A DNA stretch of 16,300 nt from JBBQTU01 sp038213005 (lineage in GTDB: Bacteria > Planctomycetota > Phycisphaerae > Tepidisphaerales > Tepidisphaeraceae), in contig JBBQTU010000076.1 in NCBI GenBank assembly GCA_038213005.1, forward strand, positions 1 through 16,300, in the 5' to 3' direction. Shown here one piece after another: positions 9,008 through 16,221 of this stretch. The position numbers and the translations under genes were made by a program. Each line of letters opens with the position of its first letter. Positions within the stretch are counted from its first letter, which is position 1. The notes under the pieces are model-generated. The model was not told the DNA's origin and made no database searches. It saw nothing but the letters and a program-made list of their open reading frames with translations.

Positions 9008-10684
9008 ATGCGCCTCGTCTCGATCGCGACCCATTTGGTGCTGGCGCTGGGGCCAAAGTGTGACATTGTTTGCCACGGCGTCTTGCGGCGCGCTTCCGCC
9101 CCTTCTGGCCCCTGCTTCGCAGTCGACGGAGAAGGTGGCTGCGGTTCGGCCGACGCAAGCCACTTCACGAGTCACCAGCACGTGGAAGTCGCCTGAGGTT
9201 GCGGTGGCGCAGCAACACGAACTGATCAGCTCCGCCAAAGCCATTGAAGCGGCAAAGACTGGCACTATTACACGAGCGGTCAGTCTCCCCGGAACTCTCG
9301 CAGTTGAGGTTAAGGGGCCTTCCACGGATGTGAATCAGACTTGGGACCGGCGCATCAATAACAGTCCGGTTCAAAAAGGCCAACCCCCTCCCAGCCTCCC
9401 CCAGGGGGAGGAGTCAGAAAAGATCATCGCGCCATTCCTGGCAGTTATTGATGCGCCGATCCTTACCTGATGATGCTGGCCGACCAGCCGGTACACAAGG
9501 GCGAACGTCTGATTCTTTGCTTTGAGGCCCGCTCGCTGGACGAGTCCGGCGAGATCAGCGATGGATTGACAAGGGAAAGAAGATCGCGATTCGCGTCTCC
9601 TGCAGCGAGTCGGAGATTCCCTGGGCCACCCCCGCGTGGGTAAGGGCCGCCGGAGCCAAGGGCTATTTCTTCAAGCCCGGCACAGGCGTCGTCGCCGAGG
9701 GCGAATCGGACCGTTGGGAGCCTGACTATGAGGATCCGATCTTCCTGGCCAAGCTCGATCGGTTTCTGGCGGCGCTCGCCCACCGATATGATGGGGATCC
9801 CAATGTCGCGTACATTGACGTCGGCTCGTTCGGTGTCTGGGGCGAAGGCCACAACTTCTGGTCCACCAAGCGGGATTATTCCTCAAAGGCGATCATCCCG
9901 CATATTGACCTGCATCTGGCATCTGAAGCATTTCACAAATACGTTGATAGTGGCTAACTGGACCTGGACCGAACATGGCCGCGACCCTGCGGCGTATGAT
10001 TATGCCCTCTCTCGCAATATGACGATGCGGACCGACTCGATCCTGGTGCTGCCCCCGCCAGAGCTCTATCACCCCGAGCACGCGGCATCCGTCTGGCCGC
10101 GTTTGCCGATTGTGATGGAATCGGAGCATTATGGTTTGTCGCGAGACCGCGGCGTCTGGGGCGATGGCTTGGGATTTTTGCAAGCCGTCGAGGAGTATCA
10201 TGCCTCGTATGTCTCGATCCACTGGTGGCCGCGTGAGTTCATGCAGGCGTGCGGCCCTCTGATTCAGAAGATCTCGCTCCGCATGGGGTATCGCCTGCAA
10301 CCCACCAGCGTGACTTGGCCAGACACGGTCGTCGCCGGAAGCGATGTGGTATTCGAATCGTTCTGGCGAAACGGCGGTGTGGCACCCTGCTATCCCGGCG
10401 GGTATCTAACGCTGACACTCAAGGACGCCAAAGGCGGCATCGTCGCAGTAATCACCGATCCATGGTTTGATGTTCGCTCGCTCCCGGTGGGCCCGGCCGG
10501 TGAACCAGTCGTGCGTAACATAACATCTCGGCTGGCGCTGCCCGCCAATGTGCCACCAGCAACATACCGTCTGTTCATTTCTGTGGGCAGTGTTATTGGT
10601 ACGCCGCAAATCGCGTTGCCGTTGGCTGCGGATGATGGCCAGCGGCGGTATCTGCTCGGGCAGGTAACGGTTGTCGCGTTGTGA
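9008..10684 (+). pseudogene. DUF4832-family secreted glycosidase-like protein, broken by several frameshifts
   Basis: The remnant can be followed through five frame segments. At 9008, after AAAAAAGGGG, a signal peptide starts (MRLVSIATHLVLALG). An extra base near 9052 shifts it into the frame that completes it (SVTLFATASC, lipobox-like). That frame runs to a stop at 9468-9470. Sequence resumes at 9470 in a second frame (MMLADQPVHKGERLILCFEA). It continues from about 9565 in a third (KKIAIRVSCSESEIPWATP, then YDGDPNVAYIDVGSFGVWGEG) to TAA near 9957. From about 9930 it is back in the second frame (ANWTWTEHGRDPAAYDYALS, YHASYVSIHWWPREF, GGVAPCYPGGYLTLTLKDAKGG, LAADDGQRRYLLGQV) to TGA at 10682-10684. 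The barrel motif VGSFGVWGEG and the C-terminal beta-sandwich motif GVAPCYPGG are those of DUF4832 proteins, known in planctomycetes. The N-terminal part does not match the family well and may be deleted or replaced. Intact neighbours argue against general sequencing error, but assembly error cannot be excluded. Confidence 0.8.
9348..9458. repeat. 111-bp element with 15-bp terminal inverted repeats inside the DUF4832 pseudogene
   Basis: Arms CGGCGCATCAATAAC (9348-9362) and its exact reverse complement (9444-9458) enclose 81 bp. The interior has a GC palindrome, CCTCCCCC-A-GGGGGAGG, at about 9394-9411. The interior reads as a low-complexity C- and G-rich repeat unlike coding sequence, and one of the pseudogene frame changes falls across it. 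I see no clear target-site duplication. It could be a MITE- or REP-like insertion or a local hairpin structure. Confidence 0.6.
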
Positions 10685-10978
10685 TGCCAGAACCGTGCGG
10701 CAGACCGCAATTGGCTGAGCAGCACGGGAACGACGATTCTGGTGGTCTGTCTTCGCTGAGGTGGGTCATGACGCGTGAAGTGCAATAGCACCGCATCTTC
10801 CCCGACGAACTGGAGGCCGCCTTTGCCGTTTCCGATAATCCCAGCAGACGCGCCCGCCCCGCCGACTGCGGCCGCCTGATGCCGCGCCGCGGACGCACGT
10901 TGAGCCACGCGGCACGGCCGTCCGGGCGCAGCACTGCTTTGCCTTTCCAAGCATTTCCGGCTAAACCTTTCACTCAAT
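10685..10978. other. 294-bp spacer upstream of the aminotransferase gene
   Basis: I recognise no gene, RNA or terminator. The segment is GC-rich. On the + strand a run such as FPDELEAAFAVSDNPSRRAR can be read from about 10798 but has no start or recognisable family. The promoter of the downstream gene should lie here, but I see no convincing -35/-10 pair. Confidence 0.5.
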
Positions 10979-12079
10979 ATGAAAGTGAAACTTCTGGACC
11001 TTCAGGGACAATACCGGCCGCTGCGTGAAGAGATTCGCGCCGTGCTGGACGAGTGCTGCGACAATCAGGATTTCATTCTTGGCCCGCGAGTTGAGCGGTT
11101 TGAGAAGAACCTGGCCGCCTACTGCGGCACGAAACACGCTATCGGCGTCAGCAGCGGCACCGACGCCCTGCTCTGCTCTCTGATGGCGCTGGACATCAAG
11201 GCCGGCGACGAAGTCATCTGTCCGCCATTCACATTCTTCGCCACGGCCGGCTGCATCGCGCGCACGGGCGCCAAACCCGTCTTCGTCGACATCGACCCCG
11301 AGACGTTCAACATCGACCCTGCTCTGATCGAGAAAGCGATCACCTCGCGCACCAAGGCGATCATGCCGGTGCATCTTTTCGGCCAGTGCGCTGACATGGA
11401 CGCCATCAATGCCATCGCGTGCAAGCACGGGCTGAAGGTGATCGAAGACGCCGCCCAGGCGATCGGCGCGAAGTACAACGGTAAGCGGTCGGCGTCGCTC
11501 GGCTTCGCAGGTTGCCTCAGTTTCTATCCGACCAAGAACCTCGGCGCATTCGGCGATGCCGGCGCGATCTGCACCAACGACGACGCATTCGCCGACCGGT
11601 GCCGCAAAGGCCGCGTCCACGGGTCGGGCCACACCTATTACCACGAATTCATCGGCGGGATGTTCCGCCTGTCGGCCATTCAGGCCGCGGTGCTTGACAT
11701 CAAACTCAAGCACCTGGAAAGCTGGCACGAAGGCCGCCGTCGCAACGCGGCGATCTACAACGAGAGTTTCGCCGGCAGCAAGGTGAAGGCGCCCAAGATC
11801 GCTCCGGGCAACTGGAGCGTCTACAATCAGTATTGCGTGCTGCTGGAAAACCGCGACCAGGTGAAGGCGAAGCTGGGCGAGAAGGGCATCGGCGCGGCGA
11901 TCTATTATCCGCTGCCCTTGCATCAGCAGACGTGCTTCGCTTACCTGGGTTACAAAGACGCAGACTTCCCCGTCAGCGAGCGTGTTGCCAGGCAGATCCT
12001 GGCGATTCCGGTCTATCCGGAACTGAAGGAAGAGGAAGTGCGATACGTCGCCCAGGAACTTTTAGCGGCGATTAAGTAG
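10979..12079 (+). CDS. DegT/DnrJ/EryC1/StrS-family sugar aminotransferase
   Basis: This is a PLP-dependent aminotransferase that installs an amino group on a nucleotide-linked keto-sugar, usually for O-antigen, exopolysaccharide or glycan synthesis. It has 366 aa, normal for the family. The internal-aldimine lysine is K186 in SFYPTKNLGAFGDAGAI. The PLP pyridine-binding Asp is D157 in VIEDAAQAIGA, and the phosphate-binding stretch is SSGTDALLCSL at 58-68. The stretches GQCADMDAINAIA and VYNQYCVLLENRDQVKAKL closely resemble WbpE/WlbC, the UDP-3-keto-GlcNAcA aminotransferase, so a 3-amino-sugar product is plausible but not proven. The start is set by the family's typical N-terminus (KVKLLDLQGQY). 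The ribosome binding site is weak. No other nucleotide-sugar gene is adjacent. On the opposite strand a 317-codon open frame is only a shadow. Confidence 0.9.
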   Translation: MKVKLLDLQGQYRPLREEIRAVLDECCDNQDFILGPRVERFEKNLAAYCGTKHAIGVSSGTDALLCSLMALDIKAGDEVICPPFTFFATAGCIARTGAKPVFVDIDPETFNIDPALIEKAITSRTKAIMPVHLFGQCADMDAINAIACKHGLKVIEDAAQAIGAKYNGKRSASLGFAGCLSFYPTKNLGAFGDAGAICTNDDAFADRCRKGRVHGSGHTYYHEFIGGMFRLSAIQAAVLDIKLKHLESWHEGRRRNAAIYNESFAGSKVKAPKIAPGNWSVYNQYCVLLENRDQVKAKLGEKGIGAAIYYPLPLHQQTCFAYLGYKDADFPVSERVARQILAIPVYPELKEEEVRYVAQELLAAIK

Positions 12080-12176
12080 AAATCGTCGCGCAATGGTTTA
12101 GAATGTAACGTGAATCGGATGCTCTGCGGTCATGTGATCCTGAGTTTCCGATGGTTCCCAACTAAAGGAGTTGGCC

Positions 12177-12251
12177 ATGGGTAAGGGTGACAATCGTCAG
12201 CGCAAGGAAGTCAAGAAGCCGAAGAAGGACAAGAAGGACGCCAAGAAGTAA
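12177..12251 (+). CDS. 24-residue lysine-rich microprotein
   Basis: This short open frame has a strong ribosome binding site (AAAGGAG, 12164-12170) six bases before its ATG, and its own terminator. The product begins MGKGDNRQRK. It contains ten Lys, two Arg and only four acidic residues in 24 positions. The C-terminal half consists of KK pairs separated by P, D or A. Its first residues recall the MGKGDxRxRxG start of ribosomal protein bTHX, and the KEVKKPKK stretch recalls a group of small Lys-rich hypothetical proteins in other bacteria. Both resemblances are from memory and could be compositional. A role in binding RNA, DNA or the ribosome fits the charge but is inference. Good signals on both sides make it likely to be expressed. 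Confidence 0.7.
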   Translation: MGKGDNRQRKEVKKPKKDKKDAKK

Positions 12252-12288
12252 AGAGCCTTCGGCGACACTTGTCGCTTGACGCAAATAG

Positions 12289-12330
12289 CGAGCCGCGTTC
12301 CGTGAATGGAGCGCGGCTCGTTTTATTTTT
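12289..12330 (+). terminator. Rho-independent terminator of the microprotein gene
   Basis: A 13-bp stem (12289-12301 with 12308-12320, one G-U pair) closes a 6-base loop (GTGAAT) and is followed by TTTTATTTTT. It lies 37 bp after the microprotein stop. The minus-strand side lacks a comparable U-tract. Confidence 0.9.
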
Positions 12331-12349
12331 CAAGCGTTGATCGCGAGCT

Positions 12350-12628
12350 TCATCGCGGATTCTGCTGGCGCATCATGCTCCTGACCTGCAGCATCGTGAA
12401 GATGCCGGCCGCCAGCACGATCAGACCCACCCCCAGCAGCATCCCCGCGAAGCCCGTCTGACCCGCCAGTGGCGAATCGTTGCCGCTCGTCAGAATCCAG
12501 ATACCGAACCCCGGCAGCAGCACGCCGCAGGTGAGCATGGGCGGGATGATGGTCCGCTTAAACGCGATGCCTTGCTGAAGCCGCATCGCTGCGCCGCTGA
12601 GTTTGCCCGGGATATTGCTCTGTGCCAT
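12350..12628 (-). CDS. Small two-helix membrane protein of unknown function
   Basis: I do not recognise the family. The product is 92 aa, starting MAQSNIPGKLSGAAM. It has two hydrophobic segments: about residues 28-47 (IIPPMLTCGVLLPGFGIWIL) and 58-80 (GFAGMLLGVGLIVLAAGIFT). A short polar loop joins them, and the C-terminus is basic (RSMMRQQNPR), consistent with a small inner-membrane protein. The frame stays open further upstream to 12934, but that part overlaps the opposing MEMO gene and is charged and unrelated, so the ATG at 12628 was preferred. Its ribosome binding site is weak (GGCAGGG). It is divergent from the MEMO gene, with 45 bp between the two start codons. Confidence 0.65.
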   Translation of the reverse strand: MAQSNIPGKLSGAAMRLQQGIAFKRTIIPPMLTCGVLLPGFGIWILTSGNDSPLAGQTGFAGMLLGVGLIVLAAGIFTMLQVRSMMRQQNPR

Positions 12629-12673
12629 GTTTTGCCCTGCCGGTAATTGGTTGGCGGCATTATAGTCGTAGTC

Positions 12674-13567
12674 ATGACCGCGCCCAGCTTCAAAGGCGTT
12701 CGCCCCCCCGCCGTCGCTGGACTGTTCTATCCCCAGAGCCCCGATGCCTGCCGCCAGATGGCGCAGCAGCTTCTGGCCGATGCTCCGCGACATCCCGCCG
12801 AAGCTCCGGGCGGTCTGGGCGGTTTGGTTCCTCATGCCGGCTGGATCTGCAGCGGGCAGGTGGCGGCCGAGACGCTGGTGCATCTTGCCGCGGGCGAGGC
12901 TCCGGACCTGGTCGTCGTCTTCGGCGCTGCCCATAACGCATCATCCCGTCTTGGAGCCGCGCTGGATTCGCACGCGGCATGGTCGCTGCCAACAGGACAG
13001 GTACTGCTCCCGCAGGCGGTTGAGAGCGAACTGGCCAAGACGGGCCACGGCTTTGTGATCGACGGCCGCATGCACGAGCGCGAGCACGCCATCGAGGTGC
13101 AGATCCCATTTATACAACTGCTCTGGCCCGGTGCCGCAATCCTGCCGGTGGTTGTTGAGCCCGACCAGGACGCACCGGAAATCGGTCGGCAGGCTGCCCG
13201 TATTATTTCTCGCCTCACGCGGCGGCCGATCTTTCTGGCCAGCAGCGATCTGACGCACTACGGCGCGAACTATGGGCTGATGCCGGCCGGCACTGGCCCG
13301 AAGGCGATGGCATGGGCCGCGGCGAATGACCAGCGTCTGCTGCGTCTGGTGTGCGAACTCAAAGCCGGGCAGGTCGTTGATGAGGCTCGTTCGCACCAGA
13401 ATGCCTGCGGCGCCGGCGCGATCGCCGCCATGCTGGCCGCCTGCCTGGAGATGGGGGCCACGTCAGCTCGGGTGTTGCGCCACACCAGCAGCTACCAGAC
13501 CCTCCATCGCGTCGGGCCTCAGTCGGGCGACCTGTCGGTCGGTTATGCGGCGGCGGTCGTCCAGTAG
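12674..13567 (+). CDS. amrB: MEMO1-family protein (AmmeMemoRadiSam system protein B)
   Basis: The 297-residue protein matches the whole MEMO fold, which is related to class III extradiol dioxygenases. Conserved active-site positions are present: H54 in VPHAGW, H87 in FGAAHNAS, H138 in EREHAIEVQIPF, H195 in ASSDLTHYG, and C245 in NACGAGA. The closing region HTSSYQ and GDLSVGYAA is also typical. In bacteria this protein is grouped with AMMECR1 and a radical SAM enzyme. Neither partner is in this window, so it is either a lone copy or the set is dispersed. The biochemical role of the bacterial system is not settled. The ATG at 12674 fits the family N-terminus (GVRPPAVAGLFYP); an upstream TTG at 12647 is less likely. 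No good ribosome binding site is visible. It converges with the DUF4159 gene, with 14 bp between stops. Confidence 0.9.
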   Translation: MTAPSFKGVRPPAVAGLFYPQSPDACRQMAQQLLADAPRHPAEAPGGLGGLVPHAGWICSGQVAAETLVHLAAGEAPDLVVVFGAAHNASSRLGAALDSHAAWSLPTGQVLLPQAVESELAKTGHGFVIDGRMHEREHAIEVQIPFIQLLWPGAAILPVVVEPDQDAPEIGRQAARIISRLTRRPIFLASSDLTHYGANYGLMPAGTGPKAMAWAAANDQRLLRLVCELKAGQVVDEARSHQNACGAGAIAAMLAACLEMGATSARVLRHTSSYQTLHRVGPQSGDLSVGYAAAVVQ

Positions 13568-13581
13568 ACCCCCGCAGCGCA

Positions 13582-15084
13582 TCAATGGCTGATCTCGTAC
13601 ATGAAGATGTTGACGCCCAGTTTCAGGGCGTCGGCGTCGGCGTAGCCTTTGTCATAGGCACGGGGGAGTTGCTCCCAGCCGGCGCTCATGCTGAGCGGCG
13701 AATAGATCACCGGTAGCGCCCCGTCGATCTCGATGGCTTCCAGCCGCGGGATCTTCACGTCCGGCAGAAGCTGCCGGGCCAAGGGAGCGAGTTCCACCTT
13801 GCGGGTGTCAAAGACGAAGCTGAGGATCGGGTGATCGGGCGGGAGCGGCTTGAGGGCGCGGTCGGGGTAGAGCTTCTTGAACTCGCGGCGGAAGGCCGTG
13901 TCAAATTCGCTTGCGCCCACGACGCAGTCGACGACCATCGCGCCGCCCTGGTCGAGGTATTCGCGGAGACGTTTGCGGCCGAGGTCAGAGAACTGGAAAT
14001 CGCGCTGGCCGCTCATGAACAGGATCGGGAAACTGAAGATGTCGCTCTTCTCAAGATCCACGGGCACGCGCTTGAACTGCACGTGCAGCGTGGTGGACTG
14101 ATCGACGGTCTTGAGCAGGTTGGGCACGCCGTGAGGCGTGGCATCCCAGTCGCCGTTGTGGACGATCTGGCCCAGCACGAGCTGGTCTCGCGTGGCGTCG
14201 GCCGCCTGATGATAAACCTTCTGGTGGGCGAAGAATCGGCCGTATTGATACTCCGCAAGGCAGTACGTCACGATGTTGGAGCCCAGCTTCAGGGCATCAT
14301 TCTGATCATAGAGGACGCCGCCCTCGATCGGGTGGGCATTGGCATCCCAGCCGCAGGAAAGGTCGATGGGCGAAAAGATCACGGCCGCCCGGGTGCCCAT
14401 GTTGATCGTCTCCAGATATGGTGGGATGGTCTTCCAGTCTTCCTTCCCCTTGCGGACGCGCATCTGCGAGATCTGGTGAAAGCTGGAATACAGCGGATGG
14501 TCGGTGGGAATGGCCGCCATCTCGCGATCGGTGAAGATGCGGGCGATCTCACGCTTGAAGGATTCGTTGAACTCCGGCCGGCCACAGTTGCTGTGAACCA
14601 CCCAGGTGCCGCCGTCGAGCAGATAGGTCCTGAGCTTCTGGATGGTGACATCATCAAACTGCGGCAGCGGCTTCCACCCGGTGAAGTAGAGGATGGGCAA
14701 CTCGGTCGGGTCGTAGCTGAACTTGGCGAAATCCGTGTTGACGAACCGGTAACGCTGGCCGAGCTGGTTGTTGGTCCAGTTCACCCACTGCTCGATATCG
14801 ATGATGGTGGTTTCCCAGTGGGTGGCGCCGGCCTTTTTTGTCAGGTCCGAGAACGTGACGTTGCCGACCAGGGCGGGGGGCGACGGCTCTCGCTTCTTTT
14901 CCGAGCGGCGCAGCGGAGTGGCCGGGAGTGGAAGCGGAGGAAACCCTTCGCCGGCGTTGCGTCGCTGGGGGGTGGCCTTGGGCGGAATATTGGCTTTGGG
15001 GTTCTGGAAGTCTTCGCCCCAGGCCAGCAGCGCGGGGGCAGTGAGGGCAAAAACAGCCAGCAGGCGGATCAGTCGTTTTGTCAT
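13582..15084 (-). CDS. Secreted tandem DUF4159 protein
   Basis: The product has 500 aa. An N-terminal signal peptide covers about residues 1-23 (MTKRLIRLLAVFALTAPALL). A Pro/Arg-rich linker runs to about residue 72. Two homologous DUF4159 domains follow, at about 74-280 and 285-500. Matching blocks in the two halves are LPILYFTGW (129) and FPILFMSGQ (352); LRTYLLDGGTWVV (151) and LREYLDQGGAMVV (373); TDHPLYSSF (194) and PDHPILSFV (416); VIFSPIDLSCGWD (235) and VIYSPLSMSAGWE (459); ALKLGSNIVTY (264) and ALKLGVNIFMY (486). DUF4159 has a class I glutamine-amidotransferase-like fold, but I see no catalytic Cys-His-Glu triad. The function is unknown; an envelope or periplasmic location is inferred. 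The ATG at 15084 is preceded by GGAG at good spacing. It stands alone, not beside the MoxR/DUF58 genes with which this domain is often found. Confidence 0.88.
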   Translation of the reverse strand: MTKRLIRLLAVFALTAPALLAWGEDFQNPKANIPPKATPQRRNAGEGFPPLPLPATPLRRSEKKREPSPPALVGNVTFSDLTKKAGATHWETTIIDIEQWVNWTNNQLGQRYRFVNTDFAKFSYDPTELPILYFTGWKPLPQFDDVTIQKLRTYLLDGGTWVVHSNCGRPEFNESFKREIARIFTDREMAAIPTDHPLYSSFHQISQMRVRKGKEDWKTIPPYLETINMGTRAAVIFSPIDLSCGWDANAHPIEGGVLYDQNDALKLGSNIVTYCLAEYQYGRFFAHQKVYHQAADATRDQLVLGQIVHNGDWDATPHGVPNLLKTVDQSTTLHVQFKRVPVDLEKSDIFSFPILFMSGQRDFQFSDLGRKRLREYLDQGGAMVVDCVVGASEFDTAFRREFKKLYPDRALKPLPPDHPILSFVFDTRKVELAPLARQLLPDVKIPRLEAIEIDGALPVIYSPLSMSAGWEQLPRAYDKGYADADALKLGVNIFMYEISH

Positions 15085-15137
15085 AGTTTACTCCGCTCGT
15101 TCCGCCTCTTTATACCCGCCCGCCTTCAAGGAGTTGC

Positions 15138-15143
15138 ATTATA
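15138..15143 (-). promoter_or_regulatory. Candidate -10 element of the DUF4159 gene
   Basis: On the minus strand a perfect TATAAT lies at 15143-15138, giving a predicted leader of about 47 nt to the ATG at 15084. The -35 position 17 bp upstream reads CTGCTA, a weak match. Position supports it; nothing else does. Confidence 0.35.
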
Positions 15144-15245
15144 TCCGCAGCGATGGACGGTAGCAGCCTCGATTCTGCCCGGATGGGTGGCTTGTCCCTT
15201 GGCTCCCTGCAATAGTATCTGCACAACTCGAACAAGCCGCATTGA

Positions 15246-15442
15246 GTAGTGCGAGGCGTCCTCGCCCGCACGCTTCGGCCTCGCGATGTCACAGGGAAAG
15301 CCCGGAAACAGCGGAGGCGTCCTCGCCCGCACGCTTCGGCCACCGCCAAGTGCCCCTGCTTCTCGGCAAATCCAACGATTTCAGACCCCGGCAAATCAGA
15401 TTTTCTGCTCAGGCCTGTGCGGGCGAGGACGCCACGCACTAC
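15246..15442. repeat. Cluster of three 26-28 bp GC-rich repeats, direct and inverted
   Basis: Two identical 28-bp direct copies lie at 15253-15280 and 15314-15341; both read GAGGCGTCCTCGCCCGCACG and continue CTTCGGCC. A third, inverted copy lies at 15417-15442. It matches the reverse complement of 15246-15271 at 25 of 26 positions, including the flanking GTAGTGCG. Each copy carries a small hairpin, for example GCGAGG-CGT-CCTCGC in the first. The arrangement suggests a dispersed REP- or MITE-like element with terminal inverted repeats about 197 bp apart. Confidence 0.8.
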
Positions 15443-15700
15443 TGGGCCGACTTGTGTAGAGACCATTGGCCTCATCACAGGGCGGCCGATACTGCTGCCC
15501 CGCTGGCCGATTCTGCTCAGATGCGATGAGAGTGCGACGTTATGTCGTATACTGGTGTTCGGGCACGTCATAATGTCTCAGTTTCGGACTACAAGGCCGG
15601 CTCTGTGCCACGAGACCGACCAGTTGTCCGGCGCTGAATCAACTCAGCAGACATGGGAGTCCGGTATCTTGTTGAGTTTGCTCATCACGTGGCATGACCC

Positions 15701-15730
15701 TTGCAATACCGAAGAGTGCGGCGGTTATAT
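15701..15730 (+). promoter_or_regulatory. Candidate promoter of the zinc-ribbon gene
   Basis: TTGCAA (15701-15706) and TTATAT (15725-15730) are 18 bp apart, in front of a short leader that ends in the ribosome binding site AGGGAG (15741-15746), seven bases before the ATG at 15754. Confidence 0.45.
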
Positions 15731-15753
15731 ACGGTTTTTAAGGGAGATGGGCT

Positions 15754-15987
15754 ATGTCATACGTGATGGAACGACTGATTTCGAAGAGTACACACGCTTC
15801 TTACGATCCACATGAGACAATGGCGGCTCGGTTTGCCGTGTTTGTCGTGCAATGCCGCTGTTGCGGGTTTGAACCTGAGGATACGGTTTTGCCGCCGAAG
15901 ACTTGCCCGAAATGCCATGGGCAGGCGTGGGAACGCTTTGCCCGTCCAGGCAGCATCCTGGCCAACGCTGAGCGATACCCAGGGTGA
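15754..15987 (+). CDS. Small zinc-ribbon protein of unknown function
   Basis: The product is 77 aa. Two Cys-x2-Cys knuckles form a likely zinc ribbon: C34/C37 in VQCRCCGFEP and C51/C54 in KTCPKCHGQAWERF. A further Cys (C36) lies inside the first knuckle. The layout of a CxxCG turn followed by PxxCPxCxxxxWxxF resembles rubredoxin-like zinc-ribbon ends such as that of rubrerythrin, but no other domain is present. The N-terminal 25 residues are not distinctive. Gene signals are good: a candidate promoter, the ribosome binding site AGGGAG, and a hairpin terminator 32 bp after the stop. It is a single-gene unit. A regulatory or metal-binding role is possible but cannot be named. Confidence 0.75.
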   Translation: MSYVMERLISKSTHASYDPHETMAARFAVFVVQCRCCGFEPEDTVLPPKTCPKCHGQAWERFARPGSILANAERYPG

Positions 15988-16018
15988 CGCGGTTGGTCAC
16001 AGCCAAATATTGAAGAGT

Positions 16019-16057
16019 CGGCCGGGGCAGACAGGGAATGCCCCGGCCGTCATTTTT
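16019..16057 (+). terminator. Rho-independent terminator of the zinc-ribbon gene
   Basis: An 11-bp perfect stem, CGGCCGGGGCA (16019-16029) with TGCCCCGGCCG (16039-16049), has a 9-base loop and is followed by TCATTTTT. Confidence 0.88.
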
Positions 16058-16221
16058 GGGTGAGCCCCCCCACCACCGTTTGGCGTCCTTGCGGCCGGGG
16101 AATGGGGAGACACGCAGGTTTTCGCAGGAGGGGGTGGGGGGTATCGCGGGAGCTTATGGAATAAGGAGTTACGCGCCGATTGGGGGGGAAGATGCGCAGG
16201 TTTCGCCGCCTGGGGCGGAAG

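Larger units (their letters stand above)
15085..15753. other. 669-bp intergenic region with repeats and two candidate promoters
   Basis: Apart from the repeat cluster at 15246-15442, the candidate promoter of the DUF4159 gene and the candidate promoter of the zinc-ribbon gene, I see no convincing gene. Open frames on both strands through the repeats encode Arg/Ala/Pro-rich strings with repeated VLART or AGEDA runs. They are best explained by the repeated GC-rich DNA, not by protein coding. Confidence 0.55.

Noticed and set aside
10390..10977. A 195-codon open frame on the minus strand across the pseudogene end and the spacer
   Set aside because: Half of it is antisense to well-preserved DUF4832 sequence, and the rest is Arg/Ala-rich without motif or ribosome binding site.
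10970..11923. A 317-codon open frame on the minus strand
   Set aside because: It is fully antisense to the aminotransferase, whose catalytic residues are intact; the antisense product matches nothing I know.
15253..15341. CRISPR-like array (28-bp repeats, 33-bp spacer)
   Set aside because: There are only two direct copies, the third copy is inverted, the repeats are internally palindromic and no cas gene is present.
15249..15815. A 188-codon open frame on the + strand
   Set aside because: It is made largely by the GC-rich repeats, gives low-complexity RGVLART-type sequence, and overlaps the start of the better supported zinc-ribbon gene.
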